Assembly (NCBI RefSeq): GCF_002563795.1
Contig: NZ_PDJL01000006.1
Location: forward strand, 434,001-498,000
Direction of reading: 5' to 3'
DNA length: 64,000 nucleotides
From: Vibrio sp. ES.051
Lineage (GTDB): Bacteria > Pseudomonadota > Gammaproteobacteria > Enterobacterales > Vibrionaceae
Shown: one piece after another, positions 62,583 to 64,000 of the stretch
Layout of the letters: every line of letters begins with the position of its first letter
Position numbering within the stretch: position 1 is the stretch's first letter
Program-made: the position numbers and the translations under genes
The notes under the pieces: generated by a model
Told to the model about the DNA's origin: nothing
The model's input: the letters and a program-made list of their open reading frames with translations, nothing else
The model's database searches: none

Positions 62583-63647
62583 TTACTCTTCTGTCGCTTC
62601 CTGTGTACGATTTAGGTGTTGAGCCGTTTGTGCGTTCTCTTCTGCCAGCCACTCTGCTACGTCTTTAGCAAAGTAAGTTAAAATGCCGTCCGCACCTGCA
62701 CGTTTGAAACACAGGAGTGATTCCATCACAATTTCACGCTCTTTGAGCCAGCCATTCATGATCGCGGCTTTGTGCATTGCGTACTCTCCAGAGACTTGAT
62801 ACGCAAATGTCGGTACTTGCAACTCGGTTTTTACACGGCGGACTACGTCTAAGTATGGCATACCAGGCTTAACCATCACCATGTCCGCACCTTCATTAAT
62901 GTCCAGCGCCACTTCGTGCATCGCTTCATCAATGTTAGCGGGATCCATTTGGTAGTTTTTCTTGTTGCCACCTTTTAGGTTGGAAGAAGAACCGACCGCA
63001 TCACGGAATGGTCCGTAGTAGTTCGATGCGTATTTCGCCGAGTACGCCATGATTTGTGTATGAATGTAACCCGCATCTTCTAGTGCTTCGCGGATCTTAC
63101 CAATACGACCATCCATCATATCTGAAGGCGCGACGACGTCAGCCCCCGCTTCTGCGTGAGACAGCGCCTGCTTCACCAACACTTCTGTGGTTTCATCATT
63201 CATGACATAGCCATCTTCATCGATGATGCCGTCTTGGCCGTGTGTGGTAAAAGGGTCGAGTGCAACGTCTGTGATCACACCGATTTGAGGGATGTGTTCT
63301 TTAAGCGCACGCACTGCGCGTTGAACCAAACCTTCTGAATTATAAGCTTCTGTAGCACATAAGCTTTTAGCGTCTTGGTTTACGACAGGGAAAAGCGCGA
63401 TTGCTGGAACGCCTAGATTGGCAAGGTATTGTGCTTCTTCTAGCATTAAATCAATCGACAAACGCTCTACACCCGGCATGGACTCCACGCTCTCACGGCG
63501 ATCTTTCCCCATCAAAATGAACATCGGATAAATCAGATCATTCACAGAAAGTTGGTTCTCAGCCATCAAACGACGGCTAAAATCGTGCTTACGTAAACGA
63601 CGCATACGGCGTGCAGGGAATGGACCTTGAATTGATACAGACACCAT
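62583..63647 (-). CDS. hemB: Delta-aminolevulinic acid dehydratase (porphobilinogen synthase)
   Basis: This 354-residue enzyme joins two aminolevulinate molecules into porphobilinogen, an early step of heme synthesis. The Schiff-base Lys is in MVMVKPGMPYLD, with the second active Lys in MAYSAKYASNYYGPFRDA. In the metal-site loop, DVALDPFTTHGQDGIIDEDG, Asp replaces the zinc Cys, as in the magnesium-dependent Pseudomonas enzyme. AAGGAG lies 4 nt before the ATG. tatD is divergent upstream. Confidence 0.98.
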   Translation of the reverse strand: MVSVSIQGPFPARRMRRLRKHDFSRRLMAENQLSVNDLIYPMFILMGKDRRESVESMPGVERLSIDLMLEEAQYLANLGVPAIALFPVVNQDAKSLCATEAYNSEGLVQRAVRALKEHIPQIGVITDVALDPFTTHGQDGIIDEDGYVMNDETTEVLVKQALSHAEAGADVVAPSDMMDGRIGKIREALEDAGYIHTQIMAYSAKYASNYYGPFRDAVGSSSNLKGGNKKNYQMDPANIDEAMHEVALDINEGADMVMVKPGMPYLDVVRRVKTELQVPTFAYQVSGEYAMHKAAIMNGWLKEREIVMESLLCFKRAGADGILTYFAKDVAEWLAEENAQTAQHLNRTQEATEE

Positions 63648-63828
63648 TTTCTCCTTGTCTGGACGGTTAGGATGATCGAATCATCTGGTGACTAAAATCA
63701 TATCACTCTTGATGCACCTTGCGAGTGGCAATCTGGAAAAAGGGACTGAAAAAAACTGAAAATGACCCAACACTCACACTCAAGTATACTTCTCATCTTA
63801 CACAAACGATAAAGTATAGAGACCAACG

Positions 63829-64000
63829 ATGATCGATACCCACGCACACATATACGCCAGCGAATTTGATAATGACCGCGACGAGGTTGTAAAACGTGCC
63901 TTAGCCCAAGGCATTGATAAAATCCTACTGCCTAATATCGATCTCGACTCTATCGCACCCATGCTGCAAACCGAAGCAACGTATCCTGACGTGTGCCATT
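63829..64000 (+). CDS. tatD: TatD family metal-dependent hydrolase, N-terminal part
   Basis: The gene runs off the right edge after 57 codons. It begins MIDTHAHIYASEFDNDRDEV, with the HxH metal motif of the TatD family, and continues with a strand-helix VKRALAQGIDKILLPNIDLD as in TatD. TatD proteins are 3'-5' exonucleases involved in DNA repair and quality control. The neighbourhood of hemB supports TatD itself, but paralogues such as YcfH share this N-terminus. Confidence 0.85.
   Translation, partial: MIDTHAHIYASEFDNDRDEVVKRALAQGIDKILLPNIDLDSIAPMLQTEATYPDVCH

Overview
The window is a stretch of a Vibrio chromosome, most likely the large one. Many products match known Vibrio or E. coli proteins closely: an Eps-type type II secretion (T2SS) operon, XanP, Tex, GreB, NfuA, HslR/HslO, BipA, GlnA/NtrB/NtrC, YihI, EngB, PolA and HemB. 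Gene order follows gammaproteobacterial blocks (recG-xanP, ompR-envZ/greB/tex, bioH/comF/nfuA, nudE/cysQ, hslR-hslO-pckA, typA-glnA-ntrBC, hemN-yihI, engB-spf-polA). The RyhB and Spot 42 RNAs can be read directly. The species cannot be fixed from the sequence alone.

Layout. 1-2.7 kb: 3' end of recG, then xanP behind a perfect PurR-type operator. 2.8-10.4 kb: a giant minus-strand gene (about 2519 aa), the main oddity. Its predicted mature protein starts with a ubiquitin-like domain. Two NHL beta-propellers follow, each apparently set inside a split Ig-like module, then VCBS/cadherin-like repeats and a choice-of-anchor-U-like region. Next comes an internal GlyGly-CTERM-like tail directly followed by a second signal-peptide-like stretch, and finally an OmpA-type barrel and peptidoglycan-binding domain. 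10.8-18.5 kb: envZ-ompR, a DUF1090 gene, greB, a tandem retropepsin-like gene and tex. 18.7-23.2 kb: a hypothetical gene, bioH, comF, nfuA, nudE and cysQ. 23.3-34.7 kb: the complete gspC-N (epsC-N) operon on the minus strand. 34.8-41.9 kb: hslR-hslO with a sigma-32-like promoter, pckA, an AsmA-like gene, fabY (yiiD) and dtd. 41.9-46.2 kb: a YihY protein, a 267-bp MITE-like element, a DUF2959 lipoprotein, a small ATPase and typA. 46.2-51.6 kb: the nitrogen-control block glnA, a DUF4124 gene, ntrB and ntrC, with a sigma-54 promoter and NtrC sites. 51.7-57.0 kb: add, hemN, a DUF2489 gene, yihI, a methyltransferase and cytochrome c4. 57.2-64 kb: engB, Spot 42, polA, a DnaA-box cluster, RyhB behind a Fur box, a GNAT gene, hemB and the start of tatD.

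How the parts fit together. The T2SS operon could export large surface proteins, and GlyGly-CTERM tails belong to a sorting route linked to T2SS in Vibrio, so the giant protein is a plausible but unproven client. NtrB/NtrC probably control glnA and their own expression through the visible sites. RyhB (iron) and Spot 42 (carbon) are two global regulatory RNAs on either side of polA. Heme synthesis is represented by hemB, of the magnesium type without zinc cysteines, and by oxygen-independent hemN. No rRNA, tRNA, CRISPR array, prophage or complete insertion sequence was seen.
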